64,000 nt of DNA from Erythrocercus mccallii (lineage: Eukaryota > Chordata > Aves > Passeriformes > Dicruridae), in NCBI GenBank assembly GCA_013397435.1, contig VZRG01000773.1, positions 16,278 to 80,277 on the forward strand. The letters run 5' to 3'. Every line of letters starts with the position of its first letter. The first letter of the stretch is position 1. The notes beneath the pieces were generated by a model. That model worked only from the letters and a program-made list of their open reading frames with translations. It was not told the DNA's origin and made no database searches. This document shows positions 1 through 12,467 of this stretch, one piece after another. Both the position numbers and the translations under genes were made by a program.

Positions 1-900
1 TGGGCCACTGAATTGGTGGCTGCCCTCAGTATGCCTCACTGGGCAAGATGCCCAACCTGAACACTGTGTGTGTGCTGGGGAGGGTGATGCCGCCCAGGAA
101 ACGGGTGTTGTTGGATGTCCTGAGTGTGGTGGACCCCAGCTGTGGTTGGAAGGGGTGATTGTCAGAGGGGATGTGGTGGTAACAACCCCGCTACCCCTAT
201 GGGCTGGGGACTTGGGGCAGGATGGGCTGGGGAAGGAGTTGCCCCCCCCCCAGCATGGCACCATCCCCTGCAGACCCACTGCAGTTGGCAGAGATGTTAT
301 TAGCACCCACATTTTCCCCTCTGCCTCCATGATCCCCCAGCTGGATCCACAGTGTTCCCTCAGAGGAAGGCTGGGGGCCCAGAAAGGTGTCTCCTTCCGC
401 AGCTCAGCAGTGGGATGCCAGGGCTCTGGTTTCAGGGGACACAGCTGACATCCCCCCATCGGCAGTGCCCCAGGACAGCTGTCACATCCTCTCCACTGAG
501 CCAGGAATCTCACCACACCCCCACAGCCCCACCCCTCCTCCCTGTGACCCTCCTACAAAGGGGCTGGAAGGATTTCAACCCCCCGGGGGGCATCACCCCC
601 CAGGCTGATGTGATGGGACTTGCCTGCCCCTTCCCCACCCTATATTCTGGGGACAGCCACTGCCATGGCAGGGACAGGATGTGCGGGCAGAGAGGCACCC
701 CTTTCCCATAACTTGCACGGAGATGCATCCCTTTGTGTGAGACATGGGGAACCCAAGGCATAGAGCTCATTTTGCCCCTTGCCCCAGTTCCAACCTCTCC
801 GGCACAAAATGCCAGAGGAGCTTCCCAGCAAACTGGCATGGCCCCACCAGCGGGGGAAGTGGCTGGTCACGCGTCCCTCCCGGGCCCCCGTGGCTGTAGG
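1..900. other. Intergenic sequence upstream of CHRNG
   Basis: GC-rich sequence with no coding exon I can support. In other vertebrates the delta subunit gene CHRND lies just upstream of CHRNG in the same orientation, so I looked for its last exon (M4 segment and C-terminal tail). I found no such reading frame and no AATAAA signal here, so the end of CHRND must lie before the window. Two CAGCTG E-box hexamers occur at 442-447 and 476-481. Long open frames here, including one of about 200 codons on the minus strand at 640-1254, reflect high GC and overlap CHRNG exon 1. Confidence 0.6.
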
Positions 901-903
901 GAA

Positions 904-929
904 CAGCTGACGGTGGCAGGGGACAGCTG
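904..929 (+). promoter_or_regulatory. CHRNG: Paired E-boxes in the CHRNG proximal promoter
   Basis: Two identical CAGCTG hexamers lie at 904-909 and 924-929, 20 bp apart (two helical turns) and roughly 85-110 bp before the CHRNG start codon. Muscle acetylcholine receptor subunit promoters are known targets of MyoD-family bHLH factors acting through closely spaced E-boxes, and the chicken gamma promoter is a classic example. No TATA box is evident. The motif and spacing are seen directly; binding is inferred. Confidence 0.6.
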
Positions 930-1014
930 TCCTGTCCCAGCGGGCTCCAAGCACAGAAGACGTCGGCGCAGGCGGCCGAGCGGAGCCCCAGCCCCTGCGC
1001 CCCACGGCACCGCC

Positions 1015-4000
1015 ATGCGCGGCCACGGCCTCCTCCTCGTCCTCTGCATCCTGGCAGGTAAGGTCTGCCCGGCCAGGGAGAGGCCTGGAGGGCACCTGAC
1101 TATCCCCTACCTTTGCACCTGGGGGTTTGTCACCCCGGGGAGTACCGCGCCAGGCACCGCCCCACCGGGCTGTCCCTGTGCTGGCAGCCACTGCCTCCGC
1201 GTCCTGCCCTGGAGCGGTCCCCGGGTGAGCGGGGTGAGGGCGTGGTGGGGACACACGGGACTGTCAGCATCATGGAACAGAGCGCACACACCCGCCGAAC
1301 GCACGCCTAGGCATCCCTTTCCCATGCACACATCCCTGTGCCTCCACCCTCAACATACAAGGTCTAGGGGGCATCAGTGACCCCGCTGCCTTCCCCCCGG
1401 GGTGTCCCCATGGCATGTGCCCTTGCAGGTGTGGGCTGCAGGAACCAGGAGGAGAAGCTGCTCCAGGACCTCATGTCCAACTACAATCGACAACTGCGCC
1501 CGGCCCGGGGGGATGAGATCATCGATGTCTCCCTCAAGCTCACCCTCACCAACCTCATCTCCCTGGTGAGAGACCCCCCCCAGGTATCCCCTGTGGGACA
1601 GAATTTGCCCCCACATGTGGGGCAGAAGGCAGGGCTCTAAAGCCATCTCCCTCCTTCCTTCCCTGACAGAATGAACGGGAGGAGACCCTCACCACCAATG
1701 TCTGGATCGAGATGGTGAGACCCCACCCCTCTAGGCAGGATCACGCCCAGCCATGTTTGCATATCAGGGTGGCACCCTATGAGGGGCTGGCACTGGAACT
1801 TGCACCCTCTTTTGTGGGCACCGCCAAATGAGCCCATTTTGTGGGCAGCATAGCAGAGGCAGCTCACAGTTTCCTTCATCTTGGGGAGCTCCATGACCCC
1901 TCCTCCTTATCTCTCCTTCTCCCAGCAATGGTCTGATTATCGCCTGAGCTGGGACCCTGAGAAATATGACAACATCCAGCAGCTGCGGGTGCCCTCCACC
2001 ATGGTCTGGCTGCCAGACATCGTCCTAGAGAACAAGTGGGTGACAGGGCAATGGGGACATGTCCGCACATAGGGCTGGCAGCTGCCCCCCAGGCATAGTT
2101 TGGCGCTGAGCCCATCCATTTCCCCCCAGCATCGATGGAACATTTGAAATCACCCTGTACACCAACGTGCTGGTGTCCCCTGATGGCAGCATCTACTGGC
2201 TGCCCCCTGCCATCTACCGCAGCGTCTGTGTCATCCACGTCACCTACTTCCCCTTCGACTGGCAGAACTGCACCATGGTCTTCCAGTGAGCATGGGCACC
2301 ATGGCAGCTCCTCCTGGGACACAGGGATTATTGTGGGATGCCCACCTTTGCCCCTGGGCAGATAAGTGCCACCTGCCCATCCCCTGCCACTTGGCAGGAG
2401 GCACCACGGACAAGCCAAACACCCCAATGAAGAGCTGGAGGTGGCCAGCATGACCTGGTGCCACACTGGCATTCTTTGCCCATCCAGCTTGCTGCATGTC
2501 AGCCTGTGCCACCACTTTGTCTCTCCCCAGGTCCCAGACATACAGTGCCAATGAAATCAACCTGCTGCTGACAGTGGAGGATGGCCAGACCGTGGAATGG
2601 ATCTTCATCGACCCTGAGGCTTTCACAGGTAACGCTGCAGCCATGGCACAAGAGTGTCCCACCACAGAGGACATCCAACAGGTCTGCTGCTACATTGGTG
2701 GCTGCCAAAAGCAGGGCTGTAGGGACTATTAGCAGCTCCCACCATTACATGGGCACTTAAGTTATTAGTGGAAGCTGGAGTGTGGGAGAGATTTGTTTTT
2801 CTAACCCCCCCAGCTTGGGGCTCTTGCAGCCTGGCAGCTGCTGCCGGAGAACACTGCTCCTGCAAGCTTGATTGATGCTGGGAACGTAACTGTCATGGCC
2901 AAACAATGACGTTTTCCATCACATTTTAATTGCATATTGAAGGAACAAAATGCTTTCCAGGCAGCGAGATTTATTTTTTCATTACCAGCCTGAGTTGCGA
3001 TCTTGACTGGGAAAAAATCTATCGCTCCCGTGGAGAGCAGGGGAGAGCAGTGCGCTGTCACCCAGTGTCATGCTTGGCTTCCCTCTGTGGCACTGTAGCC
3101 CTGGAAGCCCCCAAGGGGTTAAAGGTACCCCTTATGTGCCCAGATGCGCCATCCAACTGCTTTTTGGGGTATTTTGCCCAGGCACCATGGCACGTTCCAC
3201 CGTGTTCATCTCCCTTACGAGTGGCTCTACCACTGTACAAAGCCTGGATGCCCTGTGGGATCCATGCCAATCACCAGTCCTCCCCTACCTCCCTGGACTG
3301 GGGGCCTGGGAGCCCAGTGCCCCTGTCGGGATAGTGGGACTCACCTGGCACCATCACAATGCAGAAAACGGCGAATGGGCCATCAAGCACCGCCCCGCTC
3401 GGAAGATCATCAACTCGGACCACTTCACCCCAGATGACATCCAGTACCAGCAGGTCGTCTTCTACCTCATCATCCAGCGCAAGCCACTCTTCTACATCAT
3501 CAACATCATTGTGCCCTGTGTCCTCATCTCTGCCATGGCTGTGCTTGTCTACTTCCTGCCCGCCAAAGGTACACTGGGACCGTGCCCACTGCGGGCATGA
3601 GGATGTGCAAGGGGAAAGCAACACTCCAGGAAGGGCTCCTTGTCTCCTCTACGCTTGGGGACCACCAGTATCAAGTCTCACCCACTTCTGTAGCATTTGG
3701 ATTGGGGCAAGTGTGTAAATTTCTAGGTATCGCATAGTTAACTCCTCAAGGCAGGACTTGGCTAATTCAGCTTTTGGGTGGGGTTTTTTTGCCTTAGGAG
3801 GGCAATGCTCACAGCACTGCCCTGTGCCAAACTCTTGCTTTGCCCCTCCTTGGCAGCGGGTGGGCAGAAATGCACCGTCTCCATCAATGTTCTCCTGGCC
3901 CAGACTGTCTTCCTCTTCCTCATTGCCCAGAAGGTGCCTGAGACCTCCCAGGCTGTGCCTCTCATCGGGAAGTAAGTGACACCTTGGGATAGGTGTGCCA

Positions 4001-5323
4001 GCCCTCTTGTCCCACTGTGCCAGCAGGGTCTCAGGTGCTGTGGAGCAGCCAGTGCCCAGGGACAGGACCCTGGTACAGAAATAATCCTCAGGCCAGATGG
4101 TGCTGACACAGGGCTACCACTTGCCCATGTTTCACTGCCAGTCACCAGCTTCCAGCCCAGGAGGGCACAGAGAAGGACCTTGAATGACCATAGCTTGTGA
4201 TCCAGCAGCCCCACTGAGGTTCTGTGCCCCCTCCCCAGATACCTGACCTTCCTCATGGTGGTGACAGTGGTGATTGTGGTGAATGCTGTCGTTGTCCTCA
4301 ATGTCTCTCTGAGAACGCCCAACACTCACTCCATGTCCCAGAGAGTGCGCCAGGTACCTGCCATCATCCCCCTACCCTTTATACAGCAGGAATGGGATGG
4401 GTATTTGGGGATTAAGGCATGCCTTCATCAGAGTGCAAGTCCTGGCACAAAGAGAAGGCCTCAGATGTCCCCAGTGGACCACACTGTGCCACCAAGCCAC
4501 TCAACACTGGGGAGCAGCAGGAGCAACACACCAATAGCACCATGCTCCAAGCAATGCCAGGGAAGCCAGTTATACCCATTGGGTGCTCTGGGCAGTGCGA
4601 GCGGGACAGATCCCCACAGGTGACACTGTGCCCAGGTGTTCCTGCATCTCCTGCCCCACTACCTGGGCATGGCCATGCCGGAAGAGACCCCAGAGCCTCC
4701 ACGAGCCATCCGCAGGCGCAGCTCCCTGGGGCTTATGGTGAAAGCTGATGAGTACATGCTCTGGAAAGCCAGGACCGAGCTGCTCTTTGAGAAGCAGAAG
4801 GAAAGAGATGGGTTGATGAAAACTGTGCTAGACAAGATTGGTGAGTGACCCCGGGGGGTTGGCACCTCCCTGTGAAGTTGGGCTTTGTACCAGGTGGCTA
4901 AGTACTTGCTGGTGCCCGCTGTGCTGGCTCTCTTGCTTGTAGGATGTGGTCTGGAAAGTGGCAGTACCCAGGACTTCTGCCAGAGCCTGGAGGAGGCAGG
5001 TCCTGAGATCCGCGCCTGCGTGGATGCCTGCAACTACATCGCCAATGCCACGCGGGAGCAGAACGACTTCAGCAGTGTGAGCCAGGGCTGGGGGGAGAGG
5101 GATCTGCATGGGGGGCAGCGGGGCACAGCCCTCACCCTTCTTGTGCCACTGGCAGGAGAGCGAAGAGTGGATGATGGTGGGACAGGTGATCGACCGTGTC
5201 TGTTTCTTCATCATGGCCTCTCTCTTTGTGTGTGGCACCTTTGGAATCTTCCTCGTGGCTCACTTCAATCAGGCACCTGCCCTGCCCTTCCCTGGGGACC
5301 CCAAGCAGTACCTGCCACAGTGA
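1015..5323 (+). CDS. CHRNG: Nicotinic acetylcholine receptor subunit gamma (12 exons, 509 aa)
   Basis: Pore-forming subunit of the muscle acetylcholine-gated cation channel. Coding exons are 1015-1057, 1429-1565, 1670-1714, 1926-2035, 2130-2285, 2531-2628, 3365-3568, 3857-3971, 4239-4353, 4636-4840, 4943-5076 and 5156-5323. All junctions are GT-AG and the phases close. Residues 1-18 form a signal peptide. The extracellular ligand domain follows, with the Cys-loop disulphide pair C145/C159 and an N-glycosylation site NCT at N158. M1 lies at about 234-260, M2 at 268-290 (the pore helix after the KC-TVSIN stretch), M3 at 304-324 and M4 at 465-488. The M3-M4 loop carries an RRRSS protein kinase A-type site at 367-371. 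The tail ends in PFPGDPKQYLPQ. I assign gamma rather than delta or epsilon from its close resemblance to the chicken gamma protein as I remember it (about 514 aa). No frame breaks are seen. Confidence 0.97.
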
Positions 5324-5400
5324 TGCTCACAGGTGCCCACCAGCCAAGTGGTGATGGGGGAAGGAGGAACATGGGGTACTTATGGTGTGCTGAATGTGGA

Positions 5401-5406
5401 AATAAA
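5401..5406 (+). terminator. CHRNG: CHRNG polyadenylation signal
   Basis: A canonical AATAAA lies 78 bases after the CHRNG stop codon, implying a very short 3' untranslated region. No other good plus-strand signal lies closer to the stop. Cleavage is expected about 15-30 bases further on. Confidence 0.75.
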
Positions 5407-5429
5407 GCCCCCAAGTCTTGCAAGGCTCC

Positions 5430-8400
5430 GTGGCATCTGTACTCCATGCCCACCCGCCTCAGAGGCTGGATGTGCACCCTGTGCAGGCTGGCCACACACC
5501 TCTAAGCTGCACAGTCCTATGAGATGAGACACAGGGGAACTGGAGCAGAGTCAGATATCTAATGGGCCATGCAGCAGTGCTGGCAGCAAGAGCCACAGCA
5601 CCCCACTGCAAATTTACAAATTTAAGCCTATGACACATGGGAATACTGTCATCCCTGTCATGGCAGTGGGGCAGGAATCACAGCTACAGCCACCCATTCT
5701 GGGGCAACGATGGAGCCATGGATGGGATTGGTGGCAGATAATTCTTCCCTCCATTTATGCCCTGAGTGTAGGTCTTGGGGACAGCTACAAGGCTGTCCTT
5801 GATCCCTAGCAAGCAGCTTGAGATGGAAAGACTCTGGGCCACCAGGCACCCAAACATCCTCAGGGATGTGTGCCCCATGGCATCTATCCTGCTGGGAGCA
5901 TCAGCACGACTCCCTCCCCCACCAGCCTTCCCTGCCCTATGGGATCATCTCTGTCAAGCACAGCCCCTTCCCCCATCCCAGAAATGCTGCATCCCCCTGT
6001 GCCCCTCATTGACCTCTGGGGCCCCCTGGCTTTGTCCCTGCTGGCAGGGGAGATGAGAGAGGTCAGCTGGGAATGGTGGCAAGCAGCATCTGCTCCTCTG
6101 TGATCCAGCTCCTGCCACCTGCGCCTGGCTCCATCAGCCTCACAGTCCCAGTACCGGCTGCCTCTGCTGCTGTTGGGAGAAAACCAGTTGGTTACTGCCC
6201 ACAACTACCCCTGGCACTGTCTGACAGCAATGAAGGTGCTGTGGGCATGGATGGAGGGGGGAGGAAACCACACAGCAGCTGAGACATCACTTCTTGGAGG
6301 TCTGCAGCCTGCTCATGGCCCAGAACCACTCAGGGCTGTGCCAGCCTGCCTTATCCCTATGAGATACGTAGTGCCTACAGCACCAATGCCAGGTGAATAC
6401 CGAACTCCCAGCTGGCACCTTGAAGGAGGTGGGGATGGTGCTCACTGGTGCAGGCAGGGGTGCTCAGAGGACCCCTGTAGTTGGGTCCTGCCCCTGCCTG
6501 AGTCACCTCCCATGGCCATGACCCAGGTGAGGTGACCAGGTCCTGGGGAACAGTACTCCTGGCCACAGTATCGCTGGTAAGTGACAGCACCGCGCAGTAC
6601 TCCTGTCCTGCCACAGCCATATCCTCTCAGTGGCTGAAGGGACAGACCCTCCCAGCCCAGTGAGAGCCAGGAGCTGCCATGAGTTGCCCAAGCCAGAGCA
6701 CAAGGCATGTCCACAGCCCCCAGGCTCTCTGTCTCCAAGATGCATGACTAATGAGCTCTGGCCTGTCTTTGCCTGGCCAAACCATTGATTACTGAGTCCT
6801 TATTGCCCTGCTGCCAGTCTCCAGTCTACCAGGGCTGGGTACTGTCACCTACTTCTTAACACTGCAGGGAGGATGTTTCTTCCAGTGAGCTCAGGCTCCA
6901 GCATGTCCATACAGCACAAGTGGAAACATATTAACTCTTCCAGCCTGCCAGGAGCACATGACCGAGATCACACTCTCCACTATGTCCAAGCAATGGTTTT
7001 ATGAGCCCTCAGGAGATTTCTGTGGTTTGTCATTCCAGAGACAAGAACAAAAGCAAGAGGTGTATGTCACAGATCTTGGGCAGCAGATGTGCCTTGCAGG
7101 ATCTGGTGGGGGAACACCTTGCAGGTCACCCTCTGAGGTTATGGGGGGAGTGCAGTGAGAGGAAAACTTTTCTCAGCCCAGTCTCAACCTCACGTGCCTA
7201 CACTCCATCAAGAAGCTCTAAGACAAGACATCATCCTCCAACTGCTCCCCTTCACAGAGAGAACTCCTTTCTCTCTGTGGGCTGGGAAGAGCCATTAGCC
7301 CCCACCAGACCAGCTGTAGCCAGAGATACCCAGGGCCCATGAGCCCATCACAGCTCAGCATCCTTTTGGGAAAGAAGAATTCAAGGGAATGCTCTTCTTT
7401 GGGACCCAGGGCTCAAAGCTCCTCCAGTTTCCCCAAAGGCCTGCAGGGATTTAAAATTCAAGGCTGTCCAACGCCTTTGGGACAAGGAAAGCAGGAAAGG
7501 TCTTGACTCACCGCAGATTTGGGGCTCCCATGGCTAGAGGCTTCCTTCCTGAATGAAGAGGATCTGAAACCTTTTTCTAGAGCACAAAAGAAGCTCCTTC
7601 CCTTCCCAAACAACCTCACGCCTGCGTTTTCACCATTCTCATTTGCAGGACACAGTGGATTACAATCCAAAGGTCCAGCTCAAAAACCAGTCTGGATCCA
7701 TCCCTCTCCAGGCTACAGAAGGCACCTGGTGCTTGGCACTGATCAATCACTGCTTTTCTCCTGGCCTCAGGAAAAGTAGCCTTAAAGAGGACAAACTCCA
7801 CGCCCAGCCGGCTCACTCTCTTCAAGGCTGAGCAAGAGGAACCTCTGCTGAGTTCCTCTAAATCTCAACCAAGGGGGTAGTGGGAGGAAACAGCCTCCCT
7901 GGGAAGGGCTCTTCCACAGCTCACTCACAAAGCGTATTTGAGTGCAAGCATAGCAGCACCACAGTATTTTCAGATTTAATAGCATGCCTGCACTCATCAG
8001 CACCAGCTTAGACAAGGGGCATCAGAGGCGAGAAGTGAGCCAGTACACAAAATAACAGAGGTGGACATGACACACAGCTGGGTAAAACAACAGGACTAAA
8101 GCCCTAAGTGATGTAATCTGCAAAAAGCTAAATGTGCTGTGAATAAAAGGAACCTGCAGCTAGTATTTCAGCCCTGCCTTGTAAGGCTATTTTTGCTTAG
8201 ATTGCCAAACGTAATTACAACTAAATCCCCCCTAACAAATACTGGAGAGCAGCAGGGGAGAGTTGTATTTAAAAGGAATCTTAAGCAGCAGCCATAGTAG
8301 TACCTGCTCGCAGCAGGGAAAACAAACCACATCTGGAAAAGAGCATTTGGTTGAGAGCTGGTGACAGACAAGTGCCAAAAGCAGGAACAGGACCACGGGT

Positions 8401-11400
8401 CTCAAGAAACACAGAGAGAGATGCCACTAAAGCTTGGGGAACAACCCTCCTCCTTGCCTAGCTAGGTGCTAACTGCCTGACCACGTGGAGCACTTAGTCA
8501 TTGCTGGCAGTGCAAGGAATGTGTCTAGAGACAGCCTAGAACTCACATTCTCAATGAAGAAAACAAACCCTTCAGAAGACTGAATATTTTAAACTCTTTT
8601 CTCTGCCAGTCCTGTCTGCTTTCAGTCTAGACTTCCATAGTAAGACAAGGAATTTGAAATTGGAGTCGTGAGGCTGAAGGTCTCCCAGGCCCCAAGGCTG
8701 GTAATTGTCCCAGACAGGCTGCTGGTTCTGCAGTCATGAGCAGATTGGCCCAAGCAGCCCCTTCTCCTGGGGGACTGCACAGAGCACATGGGGCAGGAGA
8801 TGTGCCCCCTCACTGGCCACAGTCTCCCCCCTGGGCCCAAGGCAGAGGCTCCATTAAAAATGAAAGGCAATTGTGCATTCCCCAAGGAAAAGGAGAAAAG
8901 GCTGGAGCTGTTAATGAGTACAATTAGTGTTGTAGTCAAGCAGAATCAGAGGAAATAATTAGCTCCTATTGTTTCCGTGGCATCCAAATTGCAGCCATGC
9001 TGGCTTTCCAGGCAACAACCCATCATTTGAGGCTCACCCCGGAGGACAGGGGGTCACCCCCAGCCCCTCTTCTGGTCACAGCTGTCACGCAGCTCTGAGC
9101 AGCAGGCTGGGCCATCACCCTCTTCTGCTAGACCCACTGGGGGCCCACTTTCCCAGGTGGCCAGAGACTTGCAAACCCCAGCGCACACCAGGAGCAGGCT
9201 TGGCCAGTATTCAGCCAGTACTGCTGGCTCTCGACCAAGACAGACAGAGGGCAACTGACACCAAACGTCTCTTTGTCCTGGTTTAAGGGAAGCTCACATC
9301 CCTCTCCATAACAAACAGAGGTGGGTACAAGGCACTACTAACCTGGGAGTATAGAGAAGAGGCAAAGACAAAGGAAATAGCCTAGAGAAATACCACCCCA
9401 CTGAATTTCAGACAAAGCCAAAAAATGAGAGACTGAAAGAAACAAAGAGACCCAATAATTTATTGGCAGAACTGAAAAGGGGCATTTGAAAACCACAGGG
9501 CTGACTCTCAACTGGGATGCTCCTCCCAGCTGCAGAGAGATTTATAATACTGGTATCCCTCAGCAAAAGGCTCTGATGTTGTGGCAGAATCCCAGAGATC
9601 CTGCATTGCCATGTAGAGAAAGACAGGAAAGTGCTGCAAGATGCGGCCCCAAGGGCCCGCCGCTAATTGAAAGGCTGCCTCCCGCCCCACTGCTAAAAAA
9701 AAGTTTGTGTAAGACAAAATCGGCCTCTATTGTCACCGCTGCTGGAGGGCTTCAGATGGATCCTTCCCCCAGGGAGGAGTGCGAGAGTGGCCCATGAGTC
9801 CCTTCAGAGGTCGGAGGGCACTCTCAGTGCTTTCAACACGGAGAGAGGAGCTTAGTGCCAACTCTTGTTCTCACAATGTGATTTTTGTGTTTCGAAAGCT
9901 TGAATTATCCCTGGAAAACAGAGGGGAGAAAAAAAGTGGTTAAAGATGTGCATTCCTTCAGATCACAGCACCTCCCCATTCTCCTCACTACAGCTACCAG
10001 TGTTGCCATCCCAGTACATCACTCAAAATCAATGCTTCTTAAATCTCCCATGCAGCTCTTCCTAACTAGAAACTTCTCACACAAGTCAGCTGTCACTCCA
10101 GAACTCTCATAATAGAGGGAGATCCTGGTTCATTCCCATTCAATGAGAAGAAAAAATTGTCATCTCCTGTGGGCAAAGCACATGATAGAATATGGAAACC
10201 TCCCTGATGGATTCTGATTTAAGCAACTTGCAAGGTTTCTTCCTTACCAAACATTTATCTTGGGGATTCTGCTTGAAGCACAAATATACTATCAGACCAA
10301 GCTCCCCCTGCCTCTGTCCCTCATATTTAGTGATACTGTCAACAAGTTTATCTCTGATCTCTCCTACCTTAAAAGAGGCAAAAAAGTATAAAAATACCTT
10401 AAAAGAGTATCTAATCTGAAAAGGGTGTTCCCCTCAAGTTTAAATAGGAGTTTCTTCAGCAGCTTCTACTTACTCACAAGTACAGCCACAAGCCTCAGGG
10501 GCTATTGACCAAGGAAGGAGTGCTGGTCTACAACCTCCCTCAGTACAATCTCATGGAAATGCAACAATTGAAGATGGGGCAGGTTACAGAAATCTGCTAT
10601 TGCTTACTGCCAGCCTGTGAGCAGCAGCAACAGGCAAAGCGTATTTCCACATTAATAGGTGGTGTGTTGGAAACAAAGGAGGTAACAATTACTTGAGAGC
10701 ATAGGTTTGGCAGCTCTTCCCATAAACAGGGACAGGGCTGTAAGCTGCCCAAGCCAAAACATTTAGGGATGCCCCAGGACATACCACACCAAATGGTTGA
10801 AGAGCAAAGGCAGCAACTTCAGCAGCAAGGTGCTGTGCAGGACTGTGAAATTCCACTCAAACCCTTGAGCTATCATTGTGTGCTGCCAGGGGCTGCATGG
10901 CAGCTGTACCAGCACAGGCTGGTACACCTCCAGGAGATGGGCTGGAGAACTGCAAGAGCAGACGGAAGTAAAAACCACTTTTTAGAGTTGAAAAAGTTAT
11001 TCTGCTGTGACATGACAGCAAAGTCCATGATGGAGGCCATCTGCAGAAGACTGGGGTTCACCTTTGCACTTACCAGAAGAGCAGGCTGGGCTGCCATTTG
11101 GGAATGTGATTCAGGATTCATTAACTGGATTCTGGTTAATTTGCAACAATGGTTTGGCTTTCTATCCCATACTGGACTTTCACCTGTGCCATCTATCTCT
11201 GGAGAACAGCATACTTCAGGTAGCTCTTTAGTGGATACATTTCCCTACATTTTCCCCCCGTTTGCCTTTATGGGGGTGCCCCAGGCCCTCTGCTCATCCC
11301 TGCTCAGCACAGGCCATCCAATACAGCTGAGAACTAAATGAACTCTGCTACTGTTTTCCTGTACCCTTGGCACATTTGCTGCCTTCAGAGCCTGGTATGT

Positions 11401-11990
11401 CATGAAGTGAGCTGGTTTCCTCTTCCAGAAGGACATGTGAATGTCATCTAACAATAACAACACTATCAAGTGCCTGTGTAGTATTTTGTAAACACGGATC
11501 CTCACAAAAAGCCAAATCTGTGAGGAGAGAGAGGTATTATTTTCACCCATAACTTCGGAGCAAGGTATGAGAACACTGCTTGCTCAATGCTGTTGAGGGA
11601 GGTTTTGGGATCCTCAGCAGCTCCTCAGGGCTCAGCTGTGTTGGAGCAGCTACATTCTACTGCCCAGTTATGGGAACTGGGCAGCATAAATGCTCCCTTC
11701 CAGTAGATTCCTCTGCTCTGGCACTCAGCAATCCAGTGATCCCACTTGGCTACAATCAACCCAACTCTCATGGCCAGGCCTCTCGCTGGCCCTTCTTAAG
11801 GGCCTGCTATCAGGGAAGTGGGCACTGCAGGGAAAAACAATCTGAGCTGTGAGGCTCCCAGCAGCCCTGGGATCACCTTGGCTATCTTCTCTGCACATCT
11901 TGGCTGACACTACCAGCAGTAGAGAGAGGGTGGTTGTCTCATTAGCCACATTATTATTTCTACCTACAGTGGCTACTGGGTGTCCTTCCT
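5430..11990. other. Convergent intergenic interval between CHRNG and EIF4E2
   Basis: About 6.5 kb between the 3' end of CHRNG and the identified 3' end of EIF4E2. I see no coding exon with convincing family resemblance. The longest open frame is 190 codons on the plus strand at 10769-11341; its product resembles nothing I know and it has no clear promoter or splice context. The interval could hold an extended EIF4E2 3' untranslated region or its alternative last exon, but I could not find that exon's expected sequence. Confidence 0.5.
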
Positions 11991-11999
11991 GAACAAACT

Positions 12000-12104
12000 T
12001 TTATTGACCAATTAATTTATTCTGTTTCTTCTGTTAAAGAACTGTGTGTCAGGCCCCAAATGCCTCTCTCAGTGTCCATTACCAGGATGTGCTTAGGATT
12101 TATT
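12000..12104 (-). terminator. EIF4E2: Candidate EIF4E2 polyadenylation signals
   Basis: On the minus strand AATAAA occurs at 12104-12099 and 12005-12000, about 365 and 465 bases past the EIF4E2 stop. Either could end the shorter transcript form. The region is AT-rich, so such hexamers can arise by chance, and longer 3' ends are not excluded. Confidence 0.35.
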
Positions 12105-12467
12105 TACCACTCCATACCTGCTTACAGTCAACCCTAGGCAACACACCCAAGCTGAAGACATACCTCTCAGCCTCCTGGGACTAGGTCTGGGATAGAAGTG
12201 CCTCATACAGAGGAAGGACACATTAGCAAAATAGCATACAGCACCTCAACAGAAAATGTTGGTTTCTGGTAAAAAAAAAATTAAAAAATAATTTTGACCT
12301 TTGGAAAAGAAAGAATAGCAGAATGGGCTCACCATCAGGCCCATAAGGCAAGAGAACATGCCAGCCCATGGGAAGAAGGCTGGAAGCTGAGAGGTATGCC
12401 ACGAAGTCACATAGGAAGAAAGATGAGGCCCTACCCTGGGTGTGACAGAGGGAGGGGGAGCGTTCGA

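Noticed and set aside
640..1254. 204-codon minus-strand open frame over the CHRNG promoter and exon 1.
   Set aside because: It is a GC-driven shadow over a known promoter and exon; its residue composition (Pro/Ala/Arg-rich) looks non-coding.
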